In this document: positions 48,101 to 52,650 of the stretch, one piece after another | Numbering within the stretch: the stretch's first letter is position 1 | Layout: each line of letters opens with the position of its first letter | NCBI GenBank assembly: GCA_035578905.1 | Contig: JAQJVL010000567.1 | Location: forward strand, 480,354 to 544,353 | Length of the DNA: 64,000 nucleotides | Direction of reading: 5' to 3' | Origin: Stictocephala bisonia | Taxonomy: Eukaryota > Arthropoda > Insecta > Hemiptera > Membracidae | Notes under the pieces: generated by a model | Told to the model about the DNA's origin: nothing | Seen by the model: the letters and a program-made list of their open reading frames with translations, nothing else | The model's database searches: none | Position numbers and translations under genes: made by a program

Positions 48101-49089
48101 ATGGGAATGTGTGTAAGGATATATTATTGGACCACATACAATATACCTATGTCTGATAATCGTAGTTCTCCTTTAGAATCCTTATACTGTACATAATACG
48201 TGAAGCCGTTTTTTTGTCAACGCAACTCCTCCCTTATTTCTTGACCATTGGACAAGAAGTCCTTGGTCCAATAGTTGAGGTGTCAAAAAATTTCCTTCTA
48301 TTCGCAGTTGTGCAAAAGGTCTTAATTCTTCAATTTTATATCTTGGAGGGCATGGGAAGCACTCAAAGTACGTTTTTCAGCCTTAAGAATTACATGGAAA
48401 GAGATGTAAATGAATCAAAAAGTAAAAGCTGTTCAAATATAAATAATAGTGTACAAAAAGTTGTAATAGCTGTTGTAATATAAAAAATGGTGTTTGTATT
48501 ATTGATGAGGTTAGATCTTTCGTAATGTTAAACCAGGGAAGGTTGGTTGTGTGCATGGTTTTATTCACAATCGATTGTAGGGCTCCGCTCTACTGGACTT
48601 GAAGGTTTTAATGGTAATCTAGTGCAGTTATTTTATTTATTTAATTAATCTTCAGCTGTTAAACAATAACATAATTGGGTTTTTATACTAATAAATAGGT
48701 AGTTAGCAATGCAAGTAATGTGGGTGAGATACTGTAAGTAAATTTAATATTGTGATTTTACGTTATACAATTAACCTGCTATTATTCATAGTCAAAAGTC
48801 ACAGGTCAAGGTGTAACAGGGTGTAGTGAATGACGGAGTTGGCATGTGAAGCATGCAGAGGTGTTCCCTAGTAATTAACTTTTGAGTAGTTTTTAAATTA
48901 CTACTTGAAGATAAAGTTATACATGTAGTTTTTTTGTGTTTACTCATTTAATGGTGAATTCTCTGATCATACAGGTATGTCTTTTGCTACCGATGTGTGA
49001 AGGACTACATAACCACCCATGGAAAGTGCCCTATCACAAGCTTACCAGCGACTCTTGATGAGCTCATCAGGCTTTACCCCAGCAAATGA
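14476..49089 (+). CDS. PEX12: Peroxisome assembly protein 12 (PEX12), whole spliced gene
   Basis: Seven exons (14476-14595, 27249-27357, 28595-28758, 32979-33157, 44785-44938, 45797-45882, 48975-49089) join to 927 bases: 308 codons plus TGA, with all splice phases consistent. PEX12 is a peroxisomal membrane protein. With PEX2 and PEX10 it forms the RING ubiquitin-ligase complex that ubiquitinates the PEX5 import receptor for recycling. Residues 1-190 match the Pex2/Pex12 N-terminal domain (RPSIFEV, HYLS, SFSESFYGL, LVQYLLYLTGR-NAHS). Residues 254-289 form the reduced zinc finger (C254, C257, C275, C278, C289). The human protein is 359 residues; the shorter length fits insect orthologues. Introns reach 12.7 kb and are filled with transposable elements. 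Exon 4 has a second copy at 38502, probably allelic. Confidence 0.93.
14596..15190. other. PEX12 intron 1, left part
   Basis: Intronic AT-rich sequence without a recognised gene, lying before the LTR retrotransposon. Confidence 0.5.
15191..15194. repeat. Target site duplication CATT (left)
   Basis: CATT directly precedes the LTR terminus TGTAGCC and is repeated at 24114-24117 after the other LTR. A 4 bp duplication is typical of Gypsy-type integrases. Confidence 0.85.
15195..16493 (-). repeat. 3' LTR of the Gypsy-type element (1299 bp)
   Basis: On the + strand it starts TGTAGCC and ends GTTACA, giving the canonical TG...CA ends on both strands. It is nearly identical to 22877-24113, so insertion was recent. 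It is 62 bp longer because a GTTGAAATT-type tandem region near 15630-15700 is expanded here or contracted in the other copy. A 69-codon frame at 16022-16231 is antisense to the element and identical in both LTRs; I do not consider it a gene. Confidence 0.93.
16494..16508 (-). other. Polypurine tract of the LTR element
   Basis: On the minus strand GAAGGGGGAAAATAA lies immediately before the 3' LTR. This is the normal position and composition of the plus-strand DNA primer of an LTR retrotransposon. Confidence 0.85.
16509..18003. other. 3' internal region of the LTR element, no env recognised
   Basis: About 1.5 kb follows pol before the 3' LTR. It holds T runs at about 16519-16540, 17036-17060 and 17880-17892, and only short open frames. 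An 87-codon minus-strand frame at 16992-16729 shows no domain I recognise. I see no signal peptide, furin-like site or membrane anchor that would mark an envelope gene. Confidence 0.6.
18004..21339 (-). CDS. pol: Gypsy-type Pol polyprotein (PR-RT-RH-IN)
   Basis: An uninterrupted frame of 1111 codons, counted from a non-AUG in-frame codon at 21339; the true N-terminus comes from a -1 frameshift on gag. Aspartic protease DTG lies at residues 70-72. Reverse transcriptase spans about 230-430 with YVDD at 387-390. RNase H has D536, E578, D602 and D645. The integrase zinc finger is H777, H784, C814, C817, and its catalytic triad is D846, D906 and E941 with 34 residues between the last two. All key residues are present, so the enzyme set looks potentially functional. 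The frame stays open upstream to the slippery site at 21357-21363. There is no chromodomain-like ending that I recognise. Confidence 0.95.
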   Translation of the reverse strand: MAKFGSRVDPLPEIQQNVNKNKPIHNNTADDKMTHSSVNNNTDNMEHSLNILPTIEVIVNNKVKQEALIDTGSSINVISEDLFNKLKACCPKLQLNRSDIKCRTASQSEMKILGQCNLKIKINEFTWKILVQVSKQLSYAMIIGSQFIKQSELVVDLKSNQCYFNFKPNVKIEFIHSLANIRINVNNVSKQVNIGCSEVKEEIVDLIEKYPNVYTNKIGSGIDYEYTIKLNDTTPVNIRPYPVNPAKMKILKNILDDLLKQNIIRPSQSPYNSPAFLVPKGEDKYRLVINYSEVNKKIEKVNTPLGDLHDIHHFLEGAKYFTVLDLCSSFHQIRLSEESKRITSFSTPFESFEFNRIPFGLHLGSSLLSSYLNRVLEGLKFKCVINYVDDLIIYSKTLNEHLQHIKEVTERLNKWNLTVNPEKVKFVFKEIKFLGYLISHNQVTIDPERTSSILSAKPPTNSKAVSRFIGMSSYFAKFIPNYAELAAPLNELRKKNVKFEWNSKCQESFDKIKTIISNPPVLKIPNYEQEFILHTDASNNAVGACLLQYEGADLKPVAFYSKKLNQSEKVMSIYHKECLAVTASIQKFYSYLEVKPFTLRCDNSALAWILTHCRKLGKLARWCEIILSLPFKVEIIKGKDNVLADYLSRIFSNNEEEVPSEDILVHCYDQSVVQTMDVDKEEISDVSPTVEPVIVNSSSNRLFITNITDFPMSCVQLSEYQNKDPEIIKIICSIRNKTNNEKYFLKNGVLMYKYNNRSKDRVYLPEELINMVFEYYHTSTYGGHPGIANTFRKINQYFYRPNLHEDIKKLVQNCELCKKCKSTNKYLKGPVVSSYSKQPMEKLYMDIFGPLTRSSKQNKYLLIVVDDFTKFNWLFPMKEIKSNKIQELLNDRIFSLFSLPKIIVSDNASYFQAHELRQFFFKKGIIHKTTIPYQPQGNKSERFLRNLKAILKIYAHNKQNKWDKEISELNLAINNNTCESTGFSGFELMFNHAKNDPLTNKWSLNDLVERNPSEEDRLKQFEKAVDNLRRMRDRNKHKADGQHGNPLRIGEQVYIRARVQSDQSRGFQEKLHCIYEGPYQVLAQLSPVSILVQRLSNPKEVRRVHIKDVKV
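21304..21363 (-). promoter_or_regulatory. Predicted -1 ribosomal frameshift signal (gag-pol)
   Basis: On the minus strand the gag codons CCA AAA AAC TAG contain the canonical slippery heptamer A-AAA-AAC (21363-21357) directly before the gag stop. After a 7-base spacer, TGGGAGGG (21349-21342) pairs perfectly with CCCTCCCA (21311-21304) across a 30-base loop. Inside the loop, GGATC/GATCC could extend the fold. Slipping back one base leads straight into the pol frame. The heptamer, the spacer length and a GC-rich stem in otherwise AT-rich DNA all fit programmed -1 frameshifting. Confidence 0.85.
21354..22754 (-). CDS. gag: Gypsy-type Gag protein
   Basis: 466 codons starting MALKVDFLLKKELMYEARLR at the first ATG after a 122-base leader from the 5' LTR. 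Gag forms the particle that packages element RNA. A coiled-coil-prone middle section is followed by a retrotransposon gag core (ERYLNRFE onward, about residues 210-370). One CCHC zinc knuckle, CFICNKYGHIARDC, lies near residue 410, followed by a basic, asparagine/glutamine-rich tail. The stop TAG directly follows the slippery heptamer that gives access to pol. Confidence 0.93.
   Translation of the reverse strand: MALKVDFLLKKELMYEARLRGIEVEDSILVGDLRKKLRELVKLGVRPNIGYLSGHVVGGEEYEFIKVNLENLKERIEGVVESRCLSDIIRIEAKLAHYELRLKGLKGLFVSNEAALAKVSSLEENLNSLKEMVGKINIDLAEKDNIEQEITRNGEIEDEFEQSLVRGVQKPVLMSQSISAPLNGVASPEMADNFNCQRNVTLNYSRLPNPLERYLNRFEVTDGLNASLLIKFIKNMLALKNETKLKDSEILEIILGYANGPLYSKILKCKEERDTVSETHLIILKQFVPMGLRENLKKTMVNRPQKSGEPLEVYINELKIYSEVLNTRYTEEEVVDIVKLGLNPETRAKLVFVGNPTSYADLDSMCIQVQNVCYNDVQRREVRAYLPPKHSASRNVNNVEDRKTCFICNKYGHIARDCYQNRNTQKHTQQYNKVFTPPNKQYNPVKYNRPGTSFTQKEITTQKPKN
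22755..22876 (-). other. Leader and primer binding region of the LTR element
   Basis: This is the 122 bp between the 5' LTR and gag. The primer binding site should begin right at 22876, reading TTAAGTGCGCGACTCTGC on the minus strand. I could not assign it to a particular tRNA 3' end. Confidence 0.5.
22877..24113 (-). repeat. 5' LTR of the Gypsy-type element (1237 bp)
   Basis: Nearly identical partner of 15195-16493, with ends TGTAGCC and GTTACA. Apart from a 62-64 bp contraction in the TTGAAA-rich tandem region I see only a few substitutions. It is followed at 24114-24117 by the CATT target duplication. Confidence 0.93.
24114..24117. repeat. Target site duplication CATT (right)
   Basis: Matches CATT at 15191-15194 on the other side of the LTR element. 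Confidence 0.85.
24190..25778 (+). pseudogene. piggyBac-family transposase pseudogene
   Basis: Read across several frameshifts and stops, the + strand matches the DDE_Tnp_1_7 family. The N-terminal part gives GPNLSAKFTVNSTPIEYF and SHIVEETNVNANKK. The first catalytic block is VDESTISFKGKVSFR (near 24735), the second MDHYYTSP (near 24997), the third GAVDRSDYF (near 25309). A C-terminal cysteine-rich segment (CSKEGTHSK...CKTCTD) ends about 25778. All three aspartates expected at the active site are still visible, but the frame is broken near 24378, 24450, 24955 and 25620. Terminal repeats were not found. Confidence 0.88.
25779..26900. other. PEX12 intron 1, non-coding
   Basis: AT-rich sequence. 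Two related stretches (near 25780-25920 and 25945-26090) share TAAGT/CTAAG-ATCCATATAGAATG and ATTTTCTATTxAAATTTACTGTA blocks about 170 bp apart, so this is a diverged tandem duplication. No gene recognised. Confidence 0.55.
25795..26095. repeat. Diverged tandem duplication, about 170 bp period
   Basis: AATCCATATAGAATG..AAT, CATATxATTTTCTATT and AAATTTACTGTA followed by ATATTTATTTCT occur twice in the same order. This marks an old tandem duplication, possibly in the 3' region of the piggyBac element. Confidence 0.65.
27009..27118 (-). mobile_element. tRNA-derived SINE head, copy 1
   Basis: On the minus strand the sequence reads GCAGCTTAGTGGTTAAAGC, close to an RNA polymerase III A box, and about 35 bases later AAGGTTCCCACCC, close to the B box GGTTCRANNCC. 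A second copy lies at 28364-28472. The order and spacing identify a tRNA-related SINE. The source tRNA is not assigned. Confidence 0.7.
27134..27188. repeat. (AT)n microsatellite
   Basis: An uninterrupted AT dinucleotide run next to the SINE head. Confidence 0.95.
27249..27357 (+). CDS. PEX12: PEX12 exon 2
   Basis: Codons 41-77 (first base). It encodes SSNPNRYFWLNKWHEEVF and LLELHYLS, matching the PEX12 N-terminal domain. The acceptor CTTTGTAG at 27248 keeps phase 0 with exon 1. The AG at 27255 would put the segment out of frame, so 27249 is preferred. The donor is AAAG|GTTAGC. Confidence 0.88.
28364..28472 (-). mobile_element. tRNA-derived SINE head, copy 2
   Basis: This is the same sequence family as 27009-27118. 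The minus strand carries CAACTTAGTGGTTAAAGC and a better B box, GGTTCCAACCT. Beyond the shared head the two copies run into opposite-orientation versions of the same inverted repeat. Confidence 0.7.
28595..28758 (+). CDS. PEX12: PEX12 exon 3
   Basis: Codons 77-131, beginning with the most PEX12-like segment (SSFSESFYGLQRISEKQQ) and ending KLHNPK. Acceptor TTTTGTAG, donor AAG|GTATGT. It enters in phase 1 and leaves in phase 0, consistent with its neighbours. Confidence 0.93.
29363..30470 (-). mobile_element. Non-autonomous piggyBac-like element (copy A)
   Basis: The element is 1108 bp, flanked by TTAA at 29359-29362 and 30471-30474. Its perfect inverted ends read CCCTTTGGATCCCAGG, the CCC start and TTAA target typical of piggyBac. 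On the minus strand from about 29984 it encodes an acidic segment starting MDRENIAD, then a stop, then LSNEELFSDSS...DDDSDEDSTYYP, like the acidic N-terminus of piggyBac transposases; the catalytic region is deleted. Near the right end are three copies of a palindromic GGCGACGAT(G/C)...CGTCGCC unit followed by TGGGAT. Confidence 0.88.
30337..30462. repeat. Three palindromic GGCGACGAT...ATCGTCGCC units
   Basis: Each unit joins GGCGACGATG to its complement around one or two bases, followed by CTGGGAT. The units start near 30349, 30391 and 30435, about 42-44 bp apart. They lie just inside the right terminus of the piggyBac-like element, where transposase subterminal binding sites would be expected. 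Block B has an identical set. Confidence 0.85.
30475..32978. other. PEX12 intron 3, right part
   Basis: AT-rich intronic sequence. Short open frames (30696-30896, 30987-31199, 31909-32109) show no recognised domain. The one at 31909 is frame-broken by a 7-base insertion in the second copy, which argues against coding. Confidence 0.55.
32979..33157 (+). CDS. PEX12: PEX12 exon 4 (copy A)
   Basis: Codons 132-191. It encodes LQACWQSIALVQYLLYLTGR followed by TNAHSILL, matching the last conserved part of the Pex2/Pex12 domain. Acceptor ATATCTAG, donor ATATC|GTAAGT; it enters in phase 0 and leaves in phase 2. An in-frame stop lies immediately before the acceptor, which fixes the start. An identical exon exists at 38502-38680; only one should be in the mRNA. 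Confidence 0.9.
33444..34329 (-). mobile_element. RTE-type LINE 3' end (copy A, cut by the gap)
   Basis: This is the same element as 38964-42412, in the duplicate block. A (TTAC)n tract on the + strand marks the 3' tail. The minus strand encodes the reverse transcriptase C-terminus (VNNFTYLGVLL and upstream). It is truncated by the N run at 34330. Confidence 0.88.
34330..34429. other. Scaffold gap (100 N)
   Basis: Exactly 100 N bases, the conventional size for a gap of unknown length. It separates the two near-identical blocks. The 68 bases to its right (34430-34497) are A-rich low-complexity sequence with no counterpart in block A. Confidence 0.99.
34879..35986 (-). mobile_element. Non-autonomous piggyBac-like element (copy B)
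   Basis: Same 1108 bp length, ends and TTAA flanks (34875-34878 and 35987-35990) as copy A. It differs at very few positions, as expected for alleles. Confidence 0.88.
38502..38680 (+). CDS. PEX12: PEX12 exon 4 (copy B, probable allele)
   Basis: Same 179-base exon with the same splice sites as 32979-33157 and no visible coding change. If both copies were spliced in, the 179-base length would shift the frame, so the duplicate is not a usable tandem exon. This supports an assembly or haplotype explanation. Confidence 0.85.
38964..42412 (-). mobile_element. RTE-type LINE, near full length, frameshifted
   Basis: Read on the minus strand, a GC-richer 5' region (about 42412-42010) leads into an apurinic endonuclease: FRTWNIGTLA and VALQETRW at 41900-41700, MGDFNAKLGKES and IDHVLIDRRHLR at 41512-41066. 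The reverse transcriptase follows: EWKEALVVPIHKKGSKQ, NNYRGISLL, GEHQAGFTKGKST, FIDFTKAYDTLDRKK, TGVRQGDGISPILFN. The C-terminus has ENKILRKIYGP and RRIRLAGHVLRRED. The 3' end is a (GTAA)n tail, as RTE elements often have. At least six frame breaks make it inactive. The catalytic FADD appears as FLDD. Confidence 0.9.
42413..43085 (-). pseudogene. Penelope-like element fragment with GIY-YIG endonuclease
   Basis: On the minus strand about 43070-42690 reads PLVTTYHHGLQKLNIILKDG, then PDPNTPLRPSS...CNKKSCKTCTIHKP, and after a frameshift YKLQCNFCPSQYIGQTTETL and RKRMNGL. The cysteine motif plus 'YIGQT' is the GIY-YIG endonuclease region of Penelope-like retroelements. The reverse transcriptase part is not present. 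Stops and a frameshift near 42790 make it a relic. Confidence 0.8.
43086..44784. other. PEX12 intron 4, right part
   Basis: AT-rich non-coding sequence. A 68-codon frame at 43176-43382 has no recognised domain. The polypyrimidine and branch-like region before exon 5 (TTAATATCTGTTTTACTAAT) is at 44761-44780. Confidence 0.5.
44785..44938 (+). CDS. PEX12: PEX12 exon 5
   Basis: Codons 191-242. It encodes AAFFLQCLQWWHSD and the proline run TPVPPPPQ that precedes the zinc finger in PEX12. The start is set by phase: exon 4 leaves two bases, and the acceptor GAAG at 44784 supplies one. A second AG three bases on (start 44788) is also in phase, forming a NAGNAG acceptor. A downstream AG at 44813 would be out of phase. 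Donor AAA|GTAAGT. Confidence 0.85.
44939..45796. other. PEX12 intron 5
   Basis: An 858 bp intron. A segment at about 45605-45690 containing TGTTCCTCAGAAAGAG and ATTAATAGCCCAACAGCC is repeated in inverted orientation at about 63235-63310, so it is a dispersed repeat. No gene. Confidence 0.6.
45797..45882 (+). CDS. PEX12: PEX12 exon 6
   Basis: Codons 243-271. It encodes GVCPLCKEPWKIETVLLTSG, the first half of the zinc finger including C254 and C257. Acceptor TGTTTTAG, donor TCAGG|GTAAGA; it enters in phase 0 and leaves in phase 2. Confidence 0.93.
45883..48974. other. PEX12 intron 6
   Basis: A 3.1 kb AT-rich intron. It holds a tRNA-derived SINE (about 47930-48078, minus strand). It also holds a dispersed repeat at about 47598-47660 (ACAAATATTCCTATTAGATG onward) whose inverted copy is at about 6385-6440. 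No other coding sequence recognised. Confidence 0.6.
47930..48078 (-). mobile_element. tRNA Leu/Ser-like SINE, copy 1
   Basis: The minus strand begins GGAGAGCTGATGGCTGGGTG, resembling the tRNA A-box region, followed by a B-box-like GAGTTAGAAATCCTGG. It shares a body (TCAGTAATGTTCATCTTGTA) with the copy at about 62225-62380. This family is different from the SINE heads at 27009 and 28364. Confidence 0.65.
48975..49089 (+). CDS. PEX12: PEX12 exon 7 (terminal)
   Basis: Codons 271-308 and stop. It encodes YVFCYRCVKDYITTHGKCPI, the second half of the zinc finger (C275, C278, C289), and ends IRLYPSK followed by TGA. Acceptor CATACAG. PEX12 lacks some canonical RING ligands in all species, and the pattern here fits that reduced finger. 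Confidence 0.94.
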
Positions 49090-49105
49090 CAACAGAATCA
49101 CAACT

Positions 49106-49111
49106 AATAAA
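49106..49111 (+). terminator. PEX12 polyadenylation signal
   Basis: AATAAA lies 17 bases after the stop codon. The hAT element at 49197 begins downstream of the expected cleavage site. A very short 3' UTR is implied. Confidence 0.65.
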
Positions 49112-49188
49112 ATTAGGGATCTTTTAAGTCAAAAGATAATTATTTGAATCTTAGTTTATTAGGAGAGATAGGACATCAGCAAACTTAC

Positions 49189-49196
49189 CTAAGAAG
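49189..49196. repeat. 8 bp target duplication CTAAGAAG (left)
   Basis: CTAAGAAG is repeated exactly at 51532-51539, flanking the element with TAGGGGTGTGCGAGTA ends. Confidence 0.9.
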
Positions 49197-51531
49197 TAGG
49201 GGTGTGCGAGTAGTGATTTTTGAGTTCGAGTCGAGTCGAGTAGTTGGCATTTTTTCGAGTATCAAGTATTTGCGAGCGAGTATTTACAGAAGAATTTCCT
49301 GTTCACCCAAGACAACTCTAAAAGGCAGACACCATCCTAAGCCTATGTTAAGTTTTGCCAGATTCGTAAATATATACATCTAAACTGAACACAATACTTT
49401 TGATTTGTTGTTTGTAACTGTAACATTTGATAAATAAAACTTTTTACTTCCTGCCTTCCTACTTTTTACGTGGCATTGTTTTGTTTAAACTTTTTCCTTT
49501 TTCATAACTAATATTATGTTAGAAAGTATATTATTAAATGAAACAACGTGGATTATAAAGATATAATCTGTTCACTCATATCACTGATTAGGTTTTCTAT
49601 GCAAGCCAATTATACTGTTTCACAGCCGGCCGATATGTTTATCTGGTGGTTCAGTTCAAAGTGTACAGCGAAAACGTAGCAAAGCTTGTTGGCAAAAGCT
49701 GTATCCAACCAAACTGATGCTAAAATTCAGACGTCATCGCTAAATGCAGTCATTTGCTTTCAGAATTACCTCTTCTCAACAAAAAATTGATTGTGTACAC
49801 GCCAAGAAGAGTGGATCTATATTCTGTGGGTATTTAATTCAGTAATAACAAGGTTACAACTAACCAGAAATAAGCTCTGAATTATATAATCAAATTTGAA
49901 AATCTGGATGACAAAGACTGTATGTAGTTCAATCGATTGATAATAATAACTAAGCAGGTTTACTAAAAATTAATTTTAAATTCGCTTAGGATGAATAAGT
50001 TATTAAATTATGATCGGTAATGAAACATGTACTACTTGAAACTACTTTGATACATGAGGCTACACTGAACAACAGATAAATAATTATGTCATAACGAGAA
50101 ATTCATGAAAACCTGGTGTAATCGAATGAAAACCATAGACGTAGTCGGTTAATATAATAGGTCTAGCCAATATTAGCGACGAGATGCGGTCTGAAATATC
50201 AGCTAAGTGCCAACTAGTGATACAGTGAAGATTTTGGGCAGCTAAATTATAAACTTATGAATAAAAAACGAGACGTTTTATAAGGCTTCGGGTCAGTAAA
50301 AATTATTTTCCGGATCTCTAATTTCGTCGAATTTTGTTTAGAAAAGGTCTTCCAATATGTTTCTCCCTCATCACTTGGGTTGATTCGTGATTTTTGTACA
50401 GTTTACATCGACAACGACGTCAATGTGATCAGGGAACCGCTCAGTGAGTTTACGAATCAATATTATCGTACCTTTTAAACTCCAACTGTGATATTGTCTA
50501 ACCTAGTCAGAAAACCATTCAACAAATTGATAGGAACAAATATTGTATGCGCAAATATTACACACAGTTTTGGCGATCCAAAGTGTTTTCGGAATAATAA
50601 TTAATAGATGTTCGCCACGGATATATATATATATCTATTTTTTATTTGTCGGAAAATAAATCAATAATGTTGTGTCACACGCTGCTAGAACGCCATTACC
50701 ATATTTTATATGATATGGTACGGTATTTTCTTACGTCAAATCATTGTACGATTCCCTGGTATACGATAATTTCAGTTCCGAAAAGGAGCTGAAAGGTTCC
50801 TTGCACGTAGATATACTACAACCGAGATGAACTTTCACTTAGAAAATATGAGAAGTTTGATTCTTAGGATGTAAAGTGACCCGTTCTTAGGACCCTTTTG
50901 ATTGAACGGTATTATTGATATGAACGAAAATATGCATAATTTCCACAGCGTACAGACCATTAGATTTGTATAGGTAACAGGTCTTTTTGAGCAACCTGAA
51001 CCAGATATATCGTTCCCTTTCTTGGGTCATAAAGACACTAACAAGCACTTCTGTTTTATTCACGCTATTTTAGGTTAGGTTACAAGTGACTAGTAAACTC
51101 GACAACCAACATGTGTGATCCCTACTACGTTAATTATTTACAGTGATCGCTACCTTCCCAGCTCTGAATTTAGCAAGTTTTGAATTGAACTAGTTCAAAT
51201 CGTAATGAACGAACTCATTCACTACGTCGACTAGTTCATTTGACTGTCGTCGTGTACTACATATTCTTAGGCGTATTGTTTAGTTCATAATTACGCATAC
51301 CTAACTGATAACGTATGATTAAGGGTAAAATAAAACAAAAGGAAGCACACATGTTTTATTCATAACTTATAAAACTGTTTACTCTTAAAACTAAATTAAG
51401 ATGTAAATATGATATTTTGTGAAATACTACTACTCGATCGAACTTCGAGTAGTTTCGGAAGCTTCGAGCCGAGTTTGAGTAGTAAAATACTCGATCAAAT
51501 ACTTGAAGTTTCGAGTACTCGCACACCCCTA
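49197..51531. mobile_element. Non-autonomous hAT-type element (2335 bp)
   Basis: The ends are inverted repeats starting TAGGGGTGTGCGAGTA, followed by subterminal GAGTxxGAG/CTCGA-rich motifs on both sides. A perfect 8 bp target duplication (CTAAGAAG) and a (T/C)AGGGGTG start are hallmarks of the hAT superfamily. No transposase domain or long ORF is visible inside, so movement would need a related autonomous element. The perfect duplication suggests a fairly recent insertion, about 107 bp after the PEX12 stop codon. Confidence 0.9.
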
Positions 51532-51539
51532 CTAAGAAG
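51532..51539. repeat. 8 bp target duplication CTAAGAAG (right)
   Basis: Exact repeat of 49189-49196. Confidence 0.9.
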
Positions 51540-52341
51540 ACAAGCCAACTAATATCTTACAGTAGTAATAAAATACAGGAAAAATACTGATAATTTATTC
51601 TATTAGCTTAATTTGAATATTAAGTTAGTAATTATTGTATAGAGATGGATTTCACAATTTTTAAACCATAATAACAGATTTCATGTCAGTCAGTTACAAA
51701 ACCTATTATAACGTATGAAATGTATCTATTTAATTTTAAAGCATTTAGGTCATTTATTGAGAATTACATTCTAAATGTTTTTGTTCTAACCAAATTCAGT
51801 GATAAATTTATAAAGCCTCGCTATTCTTAGACATATTGCTTTTGTGAAAGCAAACTCAACTTTCATATTATGCTACTACCTTCATATTAATCTAACAATT
51901 TATTTACAATGTAAAACTTCTATGAACTGTCTTCTTCAGTATTTTTTAACATAAAATCTATATTCATTAATTTAATTTTACAACAGTCACTACAAAAATT
52001 AATTTTTGAGACTTAAAAGTTCATGGTTTTAAATTAAGAATTATAAAAATAGCCTTTAACATATTAATTGTGGTGTATTATAAAAGTGAGGTAATTGAAA
52101 ATAAACAATGAAATAAGTAAATCTATGTGCTTATAAGACCACGTTGTAGAACTAGTGCACTCCTAGAATTCAAAGTTGAAAATCTATTAAAATAATATAA
52201 ACACTTTTTATTCGCTCATTTATTTTGTGCAAGGGTGTAGAAAAGCAAACTGTAAATAATGGGTAGCTAAAAACAGAAAATAAAAGGTATAAATTGTAAA
52301 AAACAATTTAAAAAATTGGGTGTGCGTCGGACCACACGGTG
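51540..52341. other. Non-coding AT-rich stretch
   Basis: No gene, repeat or structured element recognised. Confidence 0.5.
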
Positions 52342-52650
52342 GAAGTTATACTTCTTTGGCCATTCTCATACACCCACTCACGCACACAAACAGACAGGAT
52401 ATATAAATGAAATATAAGACATTTTTCAATATTATTCAATATATTTATCTTCAATATATTATACGTGACTTCATTATTATATTATACACCTATATTATCA
52501 TTATCAGTAATTTCTTCGATTAAATTTCTTCGATTAACAATCGATTAATCGATAGTTCTTAAAAATTTGTTCTTACTTTTCAGCGTGACGCGGTTTCTCG
52601 ACCAACATCCCATCCCAAAGTGTCTAACGGGCGCAAAGAAGTATAACTTC
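52342..52650. mobile_element. MITE-like element with 17 bp inverted ends
   Basis: GAAGTTATACTTCTTTG at 52342-52358 is perfectly inverted at 52634-52650. The 309 bp unit has no coding capacity and contains GC-richer subterminal sequence on both sides. No clear target duplication was seen, so the superfamily is open. Confidence 0.65.

Noticed and set aside
27249..48974. Missing PEX12 exons between exons 3 and 4 or 4 and 5, suspected from the longer human protein
   Set aside because: Splice phases already close perfectly, total length fits insect proteins, and no segment in the introns matched the expected sequence.
49144..49383. 79-codon frame downstream of PEX12
   Set aside because: It spans the target duplication and terminal repeat of the hAT element, so it cannot be an ancestral gene.
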